Assembly (NCBI RefSeq): GCF_900100795.1
Contig: NZ_FNCO01000020.1
Coordinates: 62,001 to 126,000, forward strand
Direction: 5' to 3'
DNA length: 64,000 nucleotides
From: Pseudomonas abietaniphila
Lineage (GTDB): Bacteria; Pseudomonadota; Gammaproteobacteria; Pseudomonadales; Pseudomonadaceae
Position 1 is the first letter of the stretch. Every line of letters starts with the position of its first letter. The position numbers and the translations under genes are program-made. This document shows positions 33,968-42,937 of the stretch, one piece after another. The notes under the pieces were generated by a model. The model saw only the letters and a program-made list of their open reading frames with translations, searched no databases and was not told the DNA's origin.

Positions 33968-33998
33968 AAGAGCCCCGCTTCGGCGGGGCTTTTTTATG
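33968..33998 (+). terminator. Intrinsic terminator after the porin gene
   Basis: AGCCCCGC-TTCG-GCGGGGCT hairpin followed by a T-run, 17 bases after the stop. Confidence 0.9.
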
Positions 33999-34125
33999 CC
34001 TGAAAAAACTAAATCGCCGCTTTTTATAGCGAAAAGGACGCTTGCCATTGCCATTCGGTCTTTCAGTTTTAACGCGATGACATGCAAAGTAGATTCATAA
34101 AATCTAACCAAAGGAGCACGACGGT

Positions 34126-34764
34126 ATGGGCATAAAGCTGGGCGACATCGCCCCGGACTTCGAACAGGACTCCAGCGAAGGCCTCATCAGGTTTCACGAG
34201 TGGCTGGGTGGCAAGTGGGCGGTTCTGTTCTCTCACCCCGCCGATTTTACGCCAGTCTGCACCACCGAATTGGGCTTCACCGCGAAGCTCAAGGATGAGT
34301 TTGAAAAGCGCAATGTGAAAGCCATCGCCCTGTCGGTGGATCCGGTCGACTCGCACATCAAGTGGATCGATGACATCAATTCCACCCAGAACACGATCGT
34401 CAACTTTCCGATCCTGGCGGACGCCGATCGCAAAGTTTCCGAGCTCTATGACTTGATTCATCCCAACGCCAGCGAAACGCTGACCGTACGCTCGCTGTTC
34501 GTGATCGACCCGAACAAGAAAGTGCGCCTGACCATCACCTATCCCGCCAGCACCGGTCGCAACTTCCACGAGATCCTGCGGGTGATCGATTCGCTGCAAC
34601 TGACCGACAACTACAAAGTCGCCACCCCTGCGAACTGGAAGGACGGTGAAGACGTTGTGATCGTGCCGTCGATCAAAGACGAAGCCGAGATCAAGGAACG
34701 CTTTCCTAAAGGCTATAAAGCCGTCACGCCTTACCTGCGCCTGACGCCGCAGCCCAATCGCTGA
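34126..34764 (+). CDS. lsfA: 1-Cys peroxiredoxin LsfA
   Basis: A 212-residue Prx6-type peroxidase. The peroxidatic site is ADFTPVCTTELG with Cys45; no resolving cysteine follows, as in 1-Cys enzymes. The C-terminal dimer domain with FPKGYKAVTPYLRLTPQP is typical. LsfA is induced under sulfate limitation in Pseudomonas and often lies beside sulfonate genes, as here, 280 bases before ssuA. AAGGAG lies before the start. It reduces peroxides in the cytoplasm. Confidence 0.9.
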   Translation: MGIKLGDIAPDFEQDSSEGLIRFHEWLGGKWAVLFSHPADFTPVCTTELGFTAKLKDEFEKRNVKAIALSVDPVDSHIKWIDDINSTQNTIVNFPILADADRKVSELYDLIHPNASETLTVRSLFVIDPNKKVRLTITYPASTGRNFHEILRVIDSLQLTDNYKVATPANWKDGEDVVIVPSIKDEAEIKERFPKGYKAVTPYLRLTPQPNR

Positions 34765-34789
34765 TACACCGATTTCAACCACGACATTC

Positions 34790-34815
34790 GGGCCGATTTA
34801 TCGGACCTTTTTTAT
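34790..34815 (+). terminator. Weak terminator after lsfA
   Basis: GGGCCGA and TCGGACC form a short stem with one mismatch, then a run of T. It would separate lsfA from the ssu genes. Confidence 0.5.
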
Positions 34816-34820
34816 TTCGC

Positions 34821-34846
34821 CCCGCAGCAAGCCGGCTCCTGCAGTG
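34821..34846. repeat. Single REP half, core type D
   Basis: GCAAGCCGGCTCCTGCAG without a partner nearby, between lsfA and ssuA. Confidence 0.55.
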
Positions 34847-35042
34847 AGCCGTGACGTAAATAGGCTTATATTCGATTAAGTGCTAATCAAATGAATAAAT
34901 ATGATTTTAGTGAATAACAAACCCCTGTTATGGTCTCTCCGTCTTGGCGATACGTAGCCGGTCATGAATCCCCAAACGCCTTACTCGTCCGCTATCGGGC
35001 AAGCAGGTGCCACCTGTTAGCTACACAGCAAAGGAGCGTGCC

Positions 35043-36008
35043 ATGCGCACTGTCATTTTGCGTCGAGGCCTGGTCGCTCTGTTTGCTGCGGCGGTGTCGT
35101 TCGGCGTCCTAACACAAGCTCAAGCCGATACCTTGCGCATCGGGTATCAGAAGTACGGCACGCTGGTGCTGCTCAAAGCCAAAGGTTCGCTGGAGAAAAA
35201 ACTCGCAGAGCAGGGCGTGCACGTGCAATGGACCGAATTTCCGGGTGGTCCTCAGTTGCTTGAAGGCTTGAATGTCGGCTCCATCGACTTCGGGGTCACC
35301 GGCGAGACGCCTCCCGTTTTTGCTCAGGCCGCTGGCGCTGATCTGCTCTACGTGGCGTCCGAGCCACCGGCGCCGACCAGTGAAGCGATTCTCGTGCCCA
35401 AGGACTCGGCGATCACGTCGGTCAAAGACCTGAAAGGCAAGAAGGTCGTCCTTAATAAAGGCTCTAACGTTCACTACCTGTTGGTGCGGGCGCTGGAAGA
35501 CGCGGGTCTGAAATACACCGACATTCAGACCGTCTTTCTGCCGCCCGCCGACGCGCGTGCCGCTTTCGAGCGCGGCAGTGTCGATGCCTGGGTGATCTGG
35601 GACCCGTACCAGGCCGCCGCCGAACAACAGTTGCAAGCGCGCACGCTGCGTGATGGCAAAGGCATCGTCGACAACAACCAGTTTTATCTGGCGACCAAGC
35701 CCTACGCACAACAGCACACCAAAGTGATTCAGACCCTGGTCGAAGAAGTTCGCGCCGTGGGTGAGTGGTCCAAGGCCAACCCCGACGCGGTTACACAACA
35801 GGTCGCGCCATTGTTGGGCCTGCCGGAAGACATCACCAGGATTCCGGTCAAGCGACAAGGTTACGGTGCGCTGTTCATCACGCCTGAAACCGTCGCGGCG
35901 CAACAGAAGATCGTCGACACGTTTTATCAGCTCAAGCTGATCCCCAAACCGCTCAGCATCGCCGATGTGATCTGGACGCCACCCGCTGCTGTTGCGAAAG
36001 CGCAGTAA
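35043..36008 (+). CDS. ssuA: Sulfonate ABC transporter binding protein SsuA
   Basis: A 321-residue periplasmic protein that binds aliphatic sulfonates. The start at 35043 gives a signal peptide cleaved after TQAQA, and AAGGAG lies 9 bases upstream. The mature protein opens with TLRIGYQKYGTLVLLKAKG, the SsuA signature, followed by GVHVQWTEFPGGPQLLEGLN and FGVTGETPPVFAQAAGADL. It feeds SsuC and SsuB, whose genes follow directly. In the standard ssuEADCBF order the NADPH-FMN reductase ssuE should precede and the monooxygenase ssuD should follow; neither is present. Confidence 0.92.
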   Translation: MRTVILRRGLVALFAAAVSFGVLTQAQADTLRIGYQKYGTLVLLKAKGSLEKKLAEQGVHVQWTEFPGGPQLLEGLNVGSIDFGVTGETPPVFAQAAGADLLYVASEPPAPTSEAILVPKDSAITSVKDLKGKKVVLNKGSNVHYLLVRALEDAGLKYTDIQTVFLPPADARAAFERGSVDAWVIWDPYQAAAEQQLQARTLRDGKGIVDNNQFYLATKPYAQQHTKVIQTLVEEVRAVGEWSKANPDAVTQQVAPLLGLPEDITRIPVKRQGYGALFITPETVAAQQKIVDTFYQLKLIPKPLSIADVIWTPPAAVAKAQ

Positions 36009-36035
36009 GCCTGGGCCTTGAGAGGAGACAACTCC

Positions 36036-36824
36036 ATGAGCGTGGAAAAAGTAACCCACAAACTGGCGCCCTGGCTGCTACCGGTTGTATTGCTCGCGAT
36101 CTGGCAACTGGCGGTCAGCGCCGGTTGGCTGTCGACCCGAATTCTGCCCGCGCCCAGTGCGGTGATCGAAGCCGGCGTGACGCTGGTGCGCAGTGGCGAG
36201 ATCTGGACCCATCTGGCAATCAGTGGCTGGCGTGCCGGTATCGGCTTTGCCATCGGCGGTGGTATCGGTCTGGCCCTGGGGTTCATCACAGGCTTGTCGA
36301 AATGGGGCGAACGCCTGCTCGATAGCTCGGTGCAGATGATCCGCAATGTGCCGCATCTGGCGCTGATCCCGCTGGTCATCCTGTGGTTCGGCATTGATGA
36401 AAGCGCCAAGATTTTTCTGGTGGCGTTGGGCACGCTGTTCCCGATTTATCTGAACACGTATCACGGGATTCGCAATATCGACCCGGCGCTGGTGGAGATG
36501 TCGCGCAGTTATGGTTTGTCCGGTTTTGCGTTGTTCTGGCACGTCATATTGCCGGGTGCGATGCCTTCGATTCTGGTGGGTGTGCGCTTCGCAATGGGCT
36601 TCATGTGGCTGACGCTGATCGTGGCTGAAACCATCTCCGCCAGCTCCGGCATCGGCTATCTGGCGATGAATGCCAGGGAGTTTTTGCAGACTGACGTGGT
36701 GGTGCTGGCGATCGTGTTGTACGCCGTGCTCGGTAAATTGGCGGACCTCGCCGCGCGGGGTCTGGAGCGGGTCTGCCTGCGTTGGCACCCGGCGTATCAA
36801 GTGGCAAAAGGTGGCGCGCGATGA
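36036..36824 (+). CDS. ssuC: Sulfonate ABC transporter permease SsuC
   Basis: A 262-residue inner-membrane permease with about six spans and an EAA loop near residues 160-180 (VEMSRSYGLSGFALFWHVILP). The start at 36036 follows AGGAG at 36023-36027. The gene begins 27 bases after ssuA, where ssuD is normally found, and its stop overlaps the ssuB start by 4 bases. Confidence 0.92.
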   Translation: MSVEKVTHKLAPWLLPVVLLAIWQLAVSAGWLSTRILPAPSAVIEAGVTLVRSGEIWTHLAISGWRAGIGFAIGGGIGLALGFITGLSKWGERLLDSSVQMIRNVPHLALIPLVILWFGIDESAKIFLVALGTLFPIYLNTYHGIRNIDPALVEMSRSYGLSGFALFWHVILPGAMPSILVGVRFAMGFMWLTLIVAETISASSGIGYLAMNAREFLQTDVVVLAIVLYAVLGKLADLAARGLERVCLRWHPAYQVAKGGAR

Positions 36825-37630
36825 GCAATCTCCAACAACCGGCAAACCTGTTGCGCGGGATTCCCCTGCAAGTGCGCAAGCTCAAGAAAACCTTTGGCTC
36901 GCGGGAAGTCCTCAAAGACATCGACCTGCACATTCCGGCCGGGCAATTCGTGGCCGTAGTCGGTCGCAGCGGCTGTGGCAAAAGTACCTTGCTGCGCTTG
37001 CTTGCCGGCCTTGATCAACCCTCGAGCGGTCAGTTGCTCGCAGGGTCCGCTTCGCTGGCCGATGCACGAGAAGACACACGATTGATGTTCCAGGAAGCGC
37101 GTCTGCTGCCATGGAAAAAGATCATCGACAACGTCGGGCTGGGGCTCAGCGGAGACTGGCGTGGCAAAGCGCTGGAAGCACTGGAGGCCGTCGGCTTGGC
37201 CGAGCGCGCCAATGAGTGGCCCGCGTCGTTGTCCGGCGGCCAGAAACAACGTGTGGCGCTGGCGCGTGCGTTGATTCACCAACCGCGCCTGTTGCTGCTG
37301 GACGAACCGTTGGGCGCGCTCGATGCCTTGACCCGTATCGAGATGCAGCAATTGATCGAAAACCTCTGGCAGAAGCACGGCTTCACGGTGCTGTTGGTGA
37401 CGCACGACGTCAGCGAGGCCGTGGCGATTGCTGACCGTGTGTTGCTGATCGAAGAAGGCCGCATCGGGCTTGATTTACAGGTCGATCTGGCGCGACCTCG
37501 TGCACGTGGCTCACACCGGCTTGCCGCGCTGGAAACCGAAGTCCTTAACCGCGTGCTGTCGCTGCCAGGCAGCCCGCCCGAACCCGAACCGTCATCACCC
37601 CTGCCCACGCAACTGCGTTGGGCCAATTGA
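36821..37630 (+). CDS. ssuB: Sulfonate ABC transporter ATPase SsuB
   Basis: A 269-residue ATPase with Walker A GRSGCGKST (48-56), signature LSGGQKQR near 143, Walker B LLLLDEPLGALD near 165 and H-loop LVTHDVSEA near 200. It drives sulfonate uptake with SsuA and SsuC. The ATG lies within the ATGA overlap with ssuC. The C-terminal tail of about 20 residues is Pro-rich and not conserved in the family. Confidence 0.92.
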   Translation: MSNLQQPANLLRGIPLQVRKLKKTFGSREVLKDIDLHIPAGQFVAVVGRSGCGKSTLLRLLAGLDQPSSGQLLAGSASLADAREDTRLMFQEARLLPWKKIIDNVGLGLSGDWRGKALEALEAVGLAERANEWPASLSGGQKQRVALARALIHQPRLLLLDEPLGALDALTRIEMQQLIENLWQKHGFTVLLVTHDVSEAVAIADRVLLIEEGRIGLDLQVDLARPRARGSHRLAALETEVLNRVLSLPGSPPEPEPSSPLPTQLRWAN

Positions 37631-37681
37631 ATCCAGGTGCAATGTTGCCTCTGGAACTGATCACTCAAAGGAAGACAGACC

Positions 37682-37897
37682 ATGACTATCAAAGCCATCA
37701 ACGTTCGTAACCAGTTCAAAGGCACCATCAAGGAAATCGTCACTGGCGACGTGCTGTCCGAAATCGACGTGCAGACCGCGTCTGGCATCGTCACTTCGGT
37801 GATCACCACGCGTTCAGTGAAAGAACTTGAGCTGGTGGTCGGCAGCGAAGTGATTGCCTTCGTGAAATCCACCGAGGTGTCGATCGCCAAGTTGTGA
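37682..37897 (+). CDS. ssuF: SsuF, Mop/TOBE-domain protein
   Basis: A 71-residue single TOBE/Mop domain, as in molybdopterin-binding-like proteins: IKAINVRNQFKGTIKEIVTG, VTSVITTRSVKELELVVG and AFVKSTEVSIAKL. In Pseudomonas putida ssuF is needed for full growth on sulfonates, though its role is unclear; it may bind oxyanions. AAGGAAG lies upstream and a terminator follows, so it is the last gene of the operon. Confidence 0.9.
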   Translation: MTIKAINVRNQFKGTIKEIVTGDVLSEIDVQTASGIVTSVITTRSVKELELVVGSEVIAFVKSTEVSIAKL

Positions 37898-37916
37898 TCG
37901 ATGCGGTGTGATCAAT

Positions 37917-37947
37917 CCCGAAGGGTGCGAGCCCTTCGGGGTTTTTG
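37917..37947 (+). terminator. Intrinsic terminator after ssuF
   Basis: CCCGAAGGG-TGCGAG-CCCTTCGGG followed by five T, 20 bases after the stop. Confidence 0.85.
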
Positions 37948-38000
37948 CTGTGTGGGATTTGACGCGGCAGCTTGCTCGGCAGGCCGAGGCGCTTTCTTGA

Positions 38001-38089
38001 GGGGGCGAATTCATTCGCGATGGTATTTATCGGGCGCCAGATATGCGGGGGCTGCACGGGCGTCTCGCGAATGAATTCGCTCCCACAGG
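38001..38089. repeat. REPIN, core type C (CGAATTCATTCGCGA)
   Basis: Left GGGGGCGAATTCATTCGCGA and right TCGCGAATGAATTCGCTCCC. It lies between convergent ssuF and the tetR-type gene. Confidence 0.85.
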
Positions 38090-38097
38090 GATATGCG

Positions 38098-38736
38098 TCA
38101 GGACTCAAGCACGCGCTTGGGCAAGAAGGGCGGCAGGTAAAGGCCAAGATAAGCGTCGAACACCCGTTGGCCTTCTTCGGCCATGCGCGGCGTGATCGCG
38201 TTGTGCAGCTGTACCGAGCGTGCATAGACCCGGTCGGCGAGTTCGAGGGCGAGGGCGAACACTTCGATGTCGTCTGGCAAGGCGGGCAGCTGGAAGTGTT
38301 TGGCGAACAGTGCGTGCATGAGGTTGCCCAGTTCGACGTCGTGCTGACGATCCGCCTGGGTGACTTCGGTCAAGCCGTGCTGCGCCAGGATCAACTGGCG
38401 AGCGGCAGCGTCTTCACTGTAGATCGTGAGCATGCGTGCCTCGACCAGGCGTGACAGGTCTTGCCAGTGGTTGAGTCGGGCGTGGTCGATCGGTTGTTGC
38501 AGGCTTTCGCGAAAGGCGGCGTGTACATCGGCGGTCAGCCCTTCCAGCAATGCCGGGACGCTGGCGAAAAAGTGATAGACCGAGGACGGCGGAATTTCTG
38601 CGCGCTCGGCCACACTGTAAATCGACAGGCTCGCCACACCGTCAGACGCCAATAACGTACGCGCGGCCTCAAGGATCGAATCGATCCGGGCCTGACTGCG
38701 TGCGCGGGGTTTGCGGGGTGTGGCGGGGCGGGTCAT
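38098..38736 (-). CDS. TetR/AcrR family transcriptional regulator
   Basis: A 212-residue repressor-type regulator. The N-terminal helix-turn-helix (about 18-62) reads IDSILEAARTLLASDGVASLS followed by AERAEIPPSSVYHFFASVPAL, the TetR signature. The remaining helices would bind an unknown effector. The start is ATG at 38736. It is alone, convergent with ssuF and separated by a REPIN from spuI, so its target is not evident. Confidence 0.85.
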   Translation of the reverse strand: MTRPATPRKPRARSQARIDSILEAARTLLASDGVASLSIYSVAERAEIPPSSVYHFFASVPALLEGLTADVHAAFRESLQQPIDHARLNHWQDLSRLVEARMLTIYSEDAAARQLILAQHGLTEVTQADRQHDVELGNLMHALFAKHFQLPALPDDIEVFALALELADRVYARSVQLHNAITPRMAEEGQRVFDAYLGLYLPPFLPKRVLES

Positions 38737-38800
38737 CGAAGCGTCTCGAGGGCGAAAGTCCGGGCATTGTACGCGAGATCATTGAGCAGATTATGTTCGG

Positions 38801-38889
38801 TGTAGGAGCGCGCTTGCCCGCGATAGCGTGATGTCCGTTGATGCGTCATGCCTGACGCAACGCCATCGCGGGCAAGCGTGCTCCTACAG
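38801..38889. repeat. REPIN, core type A
   Basis: TGTAGGAGCGCGCTTGCCCGCGATAG with complement ATCGCGGGCAAGCGTGCTCCTACAG; one base differs in the right arm. Confidence 0.85.
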
Positions 38890-38951
38890 TGTTTCGCAGT
38901 CCCGGCAAGCCAGACTGCTACCGAAATCGATTCAAACTCCCCGTCTAAAAT

Positions 38952-38990
38952 AAAAAACGCCCCCAGCCGTTCGGTTGGGGGCGTTCTTTT
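38952..38990 (-). terminator. Intrinsic terminator of spuI
   Basis: Arms AACGCCCCCA and complement (38956-38965, 38976-38985) with A-run on the left, which is a T-run for minus-strand transcripts. Beyond it a 12-base unit TATTTCACACCG occurs twice (38991-39002, 39004-39015) just after the spuI stop. Confidence 0.8.
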
Positions 38991-39015
38991 TATTTCACAC
39001 CGCTATTTCACACCG

Positions 39016-40392
39016 TCAAACCGTGTGCAGATACCAGTTGTATTCAAGGTCGGAGATGGAGTGTTCGAACTCTTCCAGCTCACTTTCCTTGCACGCGACG
39101 AAGATATCGATGTACTTCGGATCGATGTACTTGGCCATGACTTCGCTGTCGTCCAGCTCACGCAATGCATCGCGCAGGTTGTTCGGCAGGCTCTGCTCGT
39201 TCTGCTCGTAGGAGTTGCCTTCAACAGGCGCGCCCGGTTCGATCTGGTTGGTCATGCCGTGGTGGATGCCTGCCAGAACCGATGCCATCAACAGGTAAGG
39301 GTTGGCGTCTGCACCGGCAACCCGGTGTTCGATACGCACGGCGTCCGCGGTGCCGGTAGGGACACGAACGGCCACTGTACGGTTGTCCAGACCCCAGGTA
39401 GGCGAGTTGGGCGTGTAAAACTGAGCACCGAACCGGCGATACGAGTTGACGTTCGGGCAAAGGAACGCCATCTGCGCCGGTAGGGTCTCGAGCACACCGC
39501 CGATCGCATGACGTAATGCGGCGTTCTGCTCGGGATCCTCACTGGTGAAGATGTTTTTGCCATCGCGATCCAGGATCGAGATGTGGACGTGCAGTCCGTT
39601 GCCCGCCTGGCCTGGGTAAGGCTTGGCCATGAAGGTGGTGTCCATCTCATGGTCGTAGGCGATGTTCTTGATCAGTCGCTTGAGCAGAACCGCGTAGTCG
39701 CAGGCTTTCAGCGCGTCAGCGGTGTGGTGCAGGTTCACTTCGAACTGCGCCGGAGCACTTTCCTTGACGATCGCGTCGGCAGGGATGCCTTGCTCTTTCG
39801 CACCTTCCAGAATGTCCTGGAGGCAATCGACGTATTCGTCGAGGTCGTCGATCAGGTAGACCTGTGTCGAGTGCGGGCGTTTGCCGGAGATCGGCGAGCG
39901 CGGAGGCTGTGGACGGCCGTTCACGTTTTCCTGATCGATCAGGTAGAACTCAAGCTCGAATGCCGCGCAGATGGTCAGACCCATCTCGTCGAACTTGCTG
40001 ACCACTTGGCGTAGCACTTCACGAGGATCGGCGAAGAACGGCTCGCCTTCCAGTTCGTGCATGGTCATCAGCAGTTGTGCGGTAGGACGCTTCTGCCACG
40101 GTTCGTTGCAGAGAGTGTCGGGGATTGGATAACAGATTCGGTCAGCGTCACCGATGTCCAGGCCAAGGCCGGTGCTTTCCACCGTCGAGCCATTGATATC
40201 CAGTGCGAAAAGAGAAGCTGGGAGGTTGATGCCTTTTTCGTAAACCTTATGGAGGCTGGTGCGTTCAATGCGCTTGCCGCGCACCACTCCATTCATATCT
40301 GCAATCAGAAGGTCAACGTATAGAACCTCAGGATGTTCCTTAAGGAACGCGTTCGCTTCGTTGAGCTGAACGGCACGCGGGGGTACCGACAT
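39016..40392 (-). CDS. spuI: Gamma-glutamylpolyamine synthetase SpuI
   Basis: A 458-residue glutamine-synthetase-family ligase that adds glutamate to putrescine or a related polyamine using ATP, the first step of gamma-glutamyl polyamine breakdown. GS-fold motifs: the metal site CAAFELEFYL (near 143), the ammonia/amine-site NLHHTADALKACD, the ATP-site LHVHISILDRDGKN (near 268), and RIEHRVAGADANPYLL (near 353). It is divergent from spuABC, as in P. aeruginosa. It is paralogous to SpuB in this window, which shares the fold but differs in substrate pocket. Confidence 0.88.
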   Translation of the reverse strand: MSVPPRAVQLNEANAFLKEHPEVLYVDLLIADMNGVVRGKRIERTSLHKVYEKGINLPASLFALDINGSTVESTGLGLDIGDADRICYPIPDTLCNEPWQKRPTAQLLMTMHELEGEPFFADPREVLRQVVSKFDEMGLTICAAFELEFYLIDQENVNGRPQPPRSPISGKRPHSTQVYLIDDLDEYVDCLQDILEGAKEQGIPADAIVKESAPAQFEVNLHHTADALKACDYAVLLKRLIKNIAYDHEMDTTFMAKPYPGQAGNGLHVHISILDRDGKNIFTSEDPEQNAALRHAIGGVLETLPAQMAFLCPNVNSYRRFGAQFYTPNSPTWGLDNRTVAVRVPTGTADAVRIEHRVAGADANPYLLMASVLAGIHHGMTNQIEPGAPVEGNSYEQNEQSLPNNLRDALRELDDSEVMAKYIDPKYIDIFVACKESELEEFEHSISDLEYNWYLHTV

Positions 40393-40669
40393 GATGCAAC
40401 ACCTTTGTTGTTGAAAATATCAATCATCGAGCATTACGGGGTTCAGTCAATCCGAAAGCCCAGATGAAGTCAAGAGAGCCCTGTTTTGCCCTAAAAAGGC
40501 GCCGTGAGGCCGTTTTTGCCGCACTTTAGGGCGGATTTCAGCCGTTGGAGGTGTTGGGAACTGCGATCTTGAGCGGGGCGTATTTTATTTTTTACGGGGC
40601 TGTTGTGTAAAAAAATGAACAACGCTAAGCTCGGTCGCAACCCATAACAGCAATAATACCGGGGGTCAC
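40393..40669. promoter_or_regulatory. Divergent promoter region spuI / spuA
   Basis: A 277-base region that must drive both spuI and the spuA operon. A minus-strand TTGACT occurs near 40465, and an AT-rich stretch at 40580-40625 precedes spuA. No operator was identified with confidence. Confidence 0.4.
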
Positions 40670-41464
40670 ATGTCTCGCCTTCCGCTGATCGGCGTCACCG
40701 CCTGCACTCAGCCAATCGGCTCGCATGCCTATCACATCAGTGGTGACAAATACGTCCGCGCAGTCGCCGTCGCTGCCAAGGGCCTGCCGCTGATTCTGCC
40801 GTCACTGGCAGAGCTGATCGATCCAGCCGACATACTCGCAGCGGTCGATGGTTTGCTCTTCACCGGTTCTCCATCCAACGTCGAACCCTATCACTATAGT
40901 GGTCCTGCCAGCGCGCCGGGAACTGCTCATGATCCTGCACGCGACCACACCACCTTACCTCTAATTCGTGCAGCTGTGGCCGCGGGCGTGCCTGTACTGG
41001 GCATTTGCCGTGGGTTTCAGGAGCTGAATGTGGCGTTTGGCGGCAGTCTGCATCAGAAGGTTCACGAGACGGGAACCTTCATGGATCATCGTGAGCCAGA
41101 CAACGAACCTGTTGAAATTCAATACGCTCCCAGCCATCCGATGCACATCGAGCCGGGTGGTGTCTTGGCAGGTCTGGGGTTGCGAGAAGAAATTCGTGTC
41201 AATTCAATTCATGGTCAGGGCGTCGAGCGTCTCGCGCCGGGTCTGCGGGTCGAAGCGACCGCACCAGATGGCCTGATTGAAGCGATCTCGGTGCCGGAAG
41301 GCGCGCCTTTTGCTACAGCCAATGTGTTCGCATTGGGCGTTCAGTGGCATCCGGAGTGGCAGGTCACGCAAAACCCCGACTATCTTTCTATCTTCAAGGC
41401 ATTTGGCGATGCCTGTCGAAAACGGGCAGCACAACGCGACGCACAAGCGTTAAAGAACGCCTGA
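40670..41464 (+). CDS. spuA: Gamma-glutamyl-GABA hydrolase, class I GATase-like
   Basis: A 264-residue peptidase C26 enzyme. The nucleophile elbow reads VLGICRGFQELNVAFGG with Cys113, and the His/Glu pair follows in GVQWHPEWQ near 227-231. By homology with E. coli PuuD it releases GABA from gamma-glutamyl-GABA, the last step of the gamma-glutamylated putrescine route. It is the first gene of the spuABC block; spuB follows after 42 bases. Confidence 0.88.
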   Translation: MSRLPLIGVTACTQPIGSHAYHISGDKYVRAVAVAAKGLPLILPSLAELIDPADILAAVDGLLFTGSPSNVEPYHYSGPASAPGTAHDPARDHTTLPLIRAAVAAGVPVLGICRGFQELNVAFGGSLHQKVHETGTFMDHREPDNEPVEIQYAPSHPMHIEPGGVLAGLGLREEIRVNSIHGQGVERLAPGLRVEATAPDGLIEAISVPEGAPFATANVFALGVQWHPEWQVTQNPDYLSIFKAFGDACRKRAAQRDAQALKNA

Positions 41465-41506
41465 TCGCCATGATGGCGACAAGGAAATAACACCCCTGAG
41501 GTATTT

Positions 41507-42865
41507 ATGAGTACCAACCTCGACCAGCTCACCGATTGGTTGAAAGAACACAGGATTACCGAAGTCGAGTGCATGATCTCCGACCTCACCGGTATCACGC
41601 GCGGCAAGATCTCTCCGACCAACAAGTTCATTGCCGAGAAGGGCATGCGCTTGCCGGAAAGCGTATTGCTTCAGACCGTGACCGGCGATTACGTCGAAGA
41701 CGACATTTATTATGAGTTGCTGGACCCCGCAGACATCGACATGTTCTGCCGTCCTGACCAGAACGCGGTGTATCTGGTGCCCTGGGCCATAGAGCCCACT
41801 GCGCAGGTGATCCACGACACCTACGACAAGCAAGGCAACCCCATCGAGCTGTCGCCGCGAAACGTGTTGAAGAAAGTACTCAAGCTCTACGCCGATCAAG
41901 GCTGGCAGCCCATCGTGGCGCCGGAGATGGAGTTCTATCTCACCAAGCGCAGCGACGACCCGGATTATCCGTTGCAGCCGCCGGTCGGTCGTTCGGGCCG
42001 TCCGGAAACAGGCCGTCAGTCCTTCTCTATTGAAGCGGCCAACGAGTTCGACCCGCTGTTCGAAGACGTCTATGACTGGTGCGAACTGCAGAACCTGGAC
42101 CTCGACACGCTGATCCACGAAGACGGCACCGCGCAGATGGAAATCAACTTCCGTCACGGCGATGCGCTGTCGCTGGCCGATCAGATCCTGGTGTTCAAGC
42201 GCACCATGCGCGAAGCAGCGCTCAAGCATGACGTGGCCGCAACCTTCATGGCCAAGCCCATGACCGGTGAGCCGGGCAGCGCCATGCACTTGCACCAGAG
42301 CATCATCGACATCGAGACCGGCAAGAACATCTTCTCTAATGAAGACGGCACCATGAGCCAGCTGTTCCTGCAGCACATTGGTGGTCTGCAGAAACTGATT
42401 CCCGAGCTGTTGCCGCTGTTTGCGCCGAACGTGAACTCGTTCCGCCGCTTCCTGCCGGACACCTCGGCGCCGGTGAACGTGGAGTGGGGCGAAGAAAACC
42501 GCACCGTCGGCCTGCGCGTCCCGGATGCCGGCCCGCAAAACCGCCGTGTGGAAAACCGCCTGCCGGGCGCCGATGCCAACCCGTATCTGGCGATTGCCGC
42601 GAGCCTGCTGTGCGGTTTCATCGGTATGGTCGAAGGCCTCAACCCGAGCGCGCCTGTCGTGGGTCGCGGTTATGAACGTCGTAACCTGCGCCTGCCGTTG
42701 ACCATCGAAGACGCGCTGGAGCGGATGGAAAACAGCAAGACCATCGAGAAGTACCTGGGGCAGAAATTCATCACCGGCTACGTCGCGGTCAAGCGCGCCG
42801 AGCACGAAAACTTCAAGCGTGTGATCAGTTCGTGGGAGCGGGAATTCCTGCTCTTCGCCGTCTGA
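41507..42865 (+). CDS. spuB: Gamma-glutamylpolyamine synthetase SpuB
   Basis: A 452-residue glutamine-synthetase-family ligase, paralogue of SpuI. Motifs: APEMEFYL (near 141), AQMEINFRHGDALSLAD (near 208), MHLHQSI (near 262), and the ATP/glutamate loop VENRLPGADANPYLAIAAS (near 348). The glutamate donor and ATP sites agree with PuuA. It conjugates glutamate to polyamines such as putrescine. Long open frames on the opposite strand here are shadows of its codon use. Confidence 0.88.
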   Translation: MSTNLDQLTDWLKEHRITEVECMISDLTGITRGKISPTNKFIAEKGMRLPESVLLQTVTGDYVEDDIYYELLDPADIDMFCRPDQNAVYLVPWAIEPTAQVIHDTYDKQGNPIELSPRNVLKKVLKLYADQGWQPIVAPEMEFYLTKRSDDPDYPLQPPVGRSGRPETGRQSFSIEAANEFDPLFEDVYDWCELQNLDLDTLIHEDGTAQMEINFRHGDALSLADQILVFKRTMREAALKHDVAATFMAKPMTGEPGSAMHLHQSIIDIETGKNIFSNEDGTMSQLFLQHIGGLQKLIPELLPLFAPNVNSFRRFLPDTSAPVNVEWGEENRTVGLRVPDAGPQNRRVENRLPGADANPYLAIAASLLCGFIGMVEGLNPSAPVVGRGYERRNLRLPLTIEDALERMENSKTIEKYLGQKFITGYVAVKRAEHENFKRVISSWEREFLLFAV

Positions 42866-42937
42866 AGAAACGGGCGCCACGCGGCCTTGCAAGGTCCGTG
42901 GCGCCTGACACGCGATATCCGTCAATGGAGTGGTTTC

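Noticed and set aside
36008..36036. Search for ssuD or a fragment between ssuA and ssuC
   Set aside because: Only 27 bases with a ribosome site remain; no trace of a monooxygenase.
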